A stretch of DNA of 64,000 bases. Source: Euryarchaeota archaeon UBA202. GTDB taxonomy: Archaea; Thermoplasmatota; E2; UBA202. Position numbers and translations under genes: made by a program. The notes below the pieces were generated by a model. The model saw only the letters and a list, made by a program, of their open reading frames with translations. It had not been told where the DNA came from and did not search any database. Positions 62,310 to 64,000 of the stretch are shown here, in pieces (the stretch's first letter is position 1; each line of letters opens with the position of its first letter). The stretch spans positions 1 through 64,000 of the forward strand of contig DAQA01000013.1 in assembly GCA_002502685.1 (NCBI GenBank). The letters are read 5' to 3'.

Positions 62310-64000
62310 ATGATGAATGTCGAGAGGCTGCCCATTAAAAATGAGATCATACAGATACTACAGCAACAGGGAATCCAAACCCTGTATCCCCCGCAAGCAG
62401 AAGCGCTTCCTCGTGCCCTTAATGGAGAAAACATTGTGGTGGCAGTGCCAACTGCTGCGGGTAAAAGCCTTGTGGCCTATTTGCCCATCATCCAAGAGGC
62501 CTTTCTACATAAAAAAAAATCCCTATATATTGTACCCCTGAGAGCCTTGGCTCGTGAAAAATGGGAGGATCTTCAACCCTTTAAAAAACTGGGGATAAAA
62601 ATTGGGATTGCGACAGGTGACCTTGATGAAAAAGCATCATATCTGGCAAAAAATGATATTATTGTATGTACCTCAGAAAAAGCCGATTCATTATTACGAC
62701 ATCAGGCTAACTGGCTTAACGATATCGCAGTCCTAGTTGCCGATGAAATACATCTCATCAATGATATCTCTCGAGGACCAACTCTTGAGATGATTATTGC
62801 ACGGTTTCGCGCCATGAATCCAGATATCCAAATAATTGCTCTTTCAGCAACCATTAAAAATGCTCAGGAGATCGCCCGCTGGCTGGATTCGATTCTAATT
62901 GAGTCAAAGTGGCGACCCGTGCCATTAAAAGAGGGTATATATCATAAAAATAAAATCTATTATGGCATTGATGACGTAAAAACCGTTAGTGCAAGTTCAC
63001 CAGGAAAGATAGCGCCATTGATCATAGAAACCATTAAGGAAGGGGGCCAAGCATTAATCTTTGTTAATACAAGAAGGGCTACAGAAAAAATAGGAGAGAC
63101 TCTAGGGGGGGATATTGGCTCTATTATTCAGCATAATAAACTAGAAAAGATTAGTCAAACTCTTCGTCAGGCAGAGGGCACCATAATGGGGAAAAAGCTT
63201 ATAGGATGCATTAAAAAAGGTGTTGCTTTTCATCATGCAGGACTTAGTGAACAGCAACGCAGAACCGTAGAACAATCCTTTAAAGCGGGTGATATAAAAT
63301 GTATTGTCGCTACGCCCACCTTGGCCGCGGGGGTTAACGTACCCGCCCGTCGGGTGATTATCCGTGATTTATGGAGATATGCGTCCGAATTTGGAGGGAT
63401 GGCACCCATCCCTGTATTGGAAATTAAACAAATGATGGGAAGAGCAGGACGACCGGGGTATGATAAGGAGGGAGAGGCCATCCTCATTGCAAAAAACAAG
63501 GGGGAAATTGAACGCTTGTGGACCCAATACATCATAGCAGAGGTAGAACCAATTTATTCTAAACTTGGAAGTGAACCTGCCCTGCGAATGCATCTTCTTG
63601 CCCTGATTGCCACAAACTTTGTTTCTAATATTGAAGAATTATATCAATTTATGGCGGGTACATTTTTTGTCTATCAGTCAGGCTCTTTTCCCACAGAGAA
63701 AATACAAGAGATACTCCAATTTTTAGAGGAAAATGATTTTATCGCCATTGACGGTAACTATTTAAAAGCCACCACTTTTGGCAGAAAAACATCCGATTTA
63801 TATATAGATCCTCTCTCTGCTCTAAAATTACGGACCGCTCTGGAATCTAGAATTAAACCCACTATTTTTTCCTTTTTGCATGCCATATGTACCACTCCGG
63901 ATATGATAGGTCTATATCTCCGAAGTAAGGATAGTAACTGGATAATGGAAAAAGCTGAAAAAGAAAAATTCCTTTTTGAAGATGGGTTTTATTCAACATT
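62310..64000 (+). CDS. Hel308/Ski2-like superfamily 2 DNA helicase, partial (runs off window)
   Basis: About 563 residues are visible from ATG 62310 (MMNVERLPIKNEIIQIL) without a stop. Motifs: Q-motif YPPQAEAL, I VPTAAGKS, II DEIH, III SATIKN, IV FVNTRR, then FHHAGL, TPTLAAGVNVPARRV and VI QMMGRAGRPG. This is the archaeal Hel308 family, acting on stalled replication forks. The winged-helix region begins after about residue 420 and the C-terminal domains are cut off. Confidence 0.9.
   Translation, partial: MMNVERLPIKNEIIQILQQQGIQTLYPPQAEALPRALNGENIVVAVPTAAGKSLVAYLPIIQEAFLHKKKSLYIVPLRALAREKWEDLQPFKKLGIKIGIATGDLDEKASYLAKNDIIVCTSEKADSLLRHQANWLNDIAVLVADEIHLINDISRGPTLEMIIARFRAMNPDIQIIALSATIKNAQEIARWLDSILIESKWRPVPLKEGIYHKNKIYYGIDDVKTVSASSPGKIAPLIIETIKEGGQALIFVNTRRATEKIGETLGGDIGSIIQHNKLEKISQTLRQAEGTIMGKKLIGCIKKGVAFHHAGLSEQQRRTVEQSFKAGDIKCIVATPTLAAGVNVPARRVIIRDLWRYASEFGGMAPIPVLEIKQMMGRAGRPGYDKEGEAILIAKNKGEIERLWTQYIIAEVEPIYSKLGSEPALRMHLLALIATNFVSNIEELYQFMAGTFFVYQSGSFPTEKIQEILQFLEENDFIAIDGNYLKATTFGRKTSDLYIDPLSALKLRTALESRIKPTIFSFLHAICTTPDMIGLYLRSKDSNWIMEKAEKEKFLFEDGFYST

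Noticed and set aside
1..64000. tRNA, rRNA, CRISPR array or insertion sequence
   Set aside because: No cloverleaf with GGTTC-type arm, no regularly spaced repeats and no transposase were found on reading either strand; a covariance-model scan would be needed to exclude small RNAs.

Overview
This window is archaeal chromosomal DNA. Markers are RNA polymerase subunit L, exosome protein Csl4, TruD, fibrillarin FlpA, prefoldin beta, archaeal AsnRS, a Hel308-type helicase, geranylgeranyl reductase, and TATA-box promoters with many leaderless or strong-SD starts. It is AT-rich in non-coding DNA and full of A/T homopolymers. The gene set points to an anaerobic, peptide-degrading euryarchaeon. My best guess is a sediment lineage of Thermoplasmatota (MBG-D/Thermoprofundales-like), held at low confidence because no rRNA is present. 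I see no tRNA, rRNA, CRISPR array or insertion sequence.

Layout. 0.4-11 kb: a giant secreted DUF11-repeat surface protein and a secreted M14 carboxypeptidase that share a C-terminal Ig-like domain. 11-13.3 kb: csl4-rpoL-truD operon. 13.7-21.7 kb: DUF89 protein, a truncated tetraether-synthase-like gene with ferredoxin and geranylgeranyl reductase, fibrillarin, a radical SAM/HhH protein, a CoA-disulfide-reductase-like flavoprotein, and a metal permease whose frame is interrupted by an in-frame TAG. 21.9-30.4 kb: secreted papain-like protease, MEMO protein, prefoldin beta, AsnRS, and an OPT oligopeptide transporter with a PqqD-like partner. 30.4-36.5 kb: two MinD-type ATPases with ferredoxin inserts, DUF89, two NifX-like proteins, a zinc ribbon, Mrp/NBP35, DUF5320 and a divergent DUF134 regulator. 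36.8-42.5 kb: twin 3-TM proteins, a frameshifted peroxiredoxin, a DUF45 metallopeptidase, and pyruvate/2-oxoacid:ferredoxin oxidoreductase (gamma-delta-alpha-beta). 42.7-49 kb: uvrA-uvrC-uvrB, a bacterial-type excision system. 49-56 kb: ferritin-like protein, CDF exporter, AOR-family tungsten enzyme with polyferredoxin, ThiF-like and MoaD-like partners, and glutamate dehydrogenase. 56-62 kb: Fe-S and sulfur trafficking (IscU, an IscS lacking its PLP lysine, DsrE, TusA) beside oxygen defence (rubrerythrin, ferritin, desulfoferrodoxin, ferredoxin, flavodiiron protein, rubredoxin). The window ends inside the helicase.

How it fits together: secreted proteases make peptides, OPT imports them, glutamate dehydrogenase removes amino groups, and POR and AOR oxidise the 2-oxoacids and aldehydes to reduce ferredoxin. 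The most unusual signals are: (1) a 26-bp palindrome plus TATA element shared by the OPT promoter and a site upstream of the POR operon; (2) an in-frame amber codon in the permease; (3) an IscS without its catalytic lysine next to TusA and DsrE; (4) TusA and a zinc-ribbon gene with no ATG/GTG/TTG start; (5) a stranded C-terminal piece of a tetraether synthase still coupled to ferredoxin and lipid reductase genes; and (6) repeated, apparently undescribed C-terminal domains on the secreted enzymes.
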